DNA of 7,372 nt from an uncultured Oscillospiraceae bacterium. Lineage in GTDB: Bacteria > Bacillota > Clostridia > Oscillospirales > Acutalibacteraceae. Where the stretch lies: positions 1-7,372 of the forward strand of contig UQQT01000064.1 in assembly GCA_900543395.1 (NCBI GenBank). The letters run 5' to 3'. Of the stretch, positions 7,285-7,372 are shown piece after piece. A model generated the notes under the pieces. The model saw only the letters and a list, made by a program, of their open reading frames with translations, was not told the DNA's origin and made no database searches. The position numbers and the translations under genes were made by a program. How positions within the stretch are numbered: the stretch's first letter is position 1; each line of letters begins with the position of its first letter.

Positions 7285-7316
7285 AAAACGTGACCTGATT
7301 AAAAAATCGAGTCACG
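7283..7316 (-). terminator. Stem-loop with minus-strand T-run, probable intrinsic terminator
   Basis: CGTGACCTGATT (7289-7300) pairs with AATCGAGTCACG (7305-7316) around an AAAA loop, giving a 12-position stem with one mismatch and one G-U pair. On the minus strand the stem is followed at once by TTTTTTA (7288-7282), the layout of a rho-independent terminator, so it would stop transcription entering from a gene to the right. On the plus strand no T-run follows; it starts four bases after the glycosyltransferase stop and might still protect that 3' end. Confidence 0.55.
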
Positions 7317-7317
7317 G

Positions 7318-7350
7318 CAGCTTGTCGAAAAAGTAGTTTTCGACAAGCTG
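7318..7350. repeat. Perfect 14-bp inverted repeat hairpin
   Basis: CAGCTTGTCGAAAA (7318-7331) and TTTTCGACAAGCTG (7337-7350) are exact reverse complements around AGTAG. It starts one base after the preceding stem-loop. A perfect stem this long, with no T-run after it and with the CTGTCGA-type motif again at 7356-7362, looks more like an interspersed intergenic repeat unit than a terminator. Only one full copy lies in the window, so repeat status is inferred. Confidence 0.5.
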
Positions 7351-7372
7351 TGAGACTGTCGAGAATGTGCCT

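Overview
The window looks like chromosomal DNA of an anaerobic, low-to-moderate GC Bacillota bacterium, probably class Clostridia. The pointers are the protein families, strong purine-rich ribosome binding sites, a textbook sigma-A promoter and AT-rich intergenic DNA. This is inferred from style and family; there is no rRNA or other taxonomic marker.

Layout. Positions 1-437 hold no convincing complete gene. On the minus strand they carry a plausible promoter, a 15-codon ORF with a ribosome-binding-site-like stretch, a long-loop stem and an open frame running off the left edge, which together resemble a leader region for a gene outside the window. Positions 438-3801 (minus strand) form a two-gene copper operon: copA, a Cu+-exporting P1B-type ATPase with one metal-binding (HMA) domain at each end, followed four bases after its stop by an AraC-type regulator. 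A near-consensus promoter (TTGACA, 17 bp, TAATAT) and a GAGGTG ribosome binding site drive the operon. The divergent intergenic region (3802-4050) also contains two dyads placed like operators.

Positions 4051-7284 (plus strand) encode one very large glycosyltransferase of 1077 residues: an N-terminal CgeB/DUF3880-type GT-B module, a shortened and apparently inactivated GT-A (GT2-like) module, a probable beta-sandwich, and a C-terminal GT4 module. Just after its stop lie two adjacent stem-loops (7289-7316 and 7318-7350). The first is followed by a T-run only when read on the minus strand, so it looks like a terminator for a gene entering from the right.

How the parts work together. CopA would export cytosolic Cu+, with its C-terminal HMA domain possibly replacing a free CopZ chaperone, while the AraC-type protein is the obvious local candidate to control the operon. 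The glycosyltransferase has its own ribosome binding site and no evident link to copper; it most likely decorates a surface polymer or spore coat glycan. The main points of interest are the degenerate middle module of the glycosyltransferase, the unusual copA-regulator pairing with candidate operators, the leader-like structure at the left edge, and a short motif shared in inverted orientation by the two window ends.
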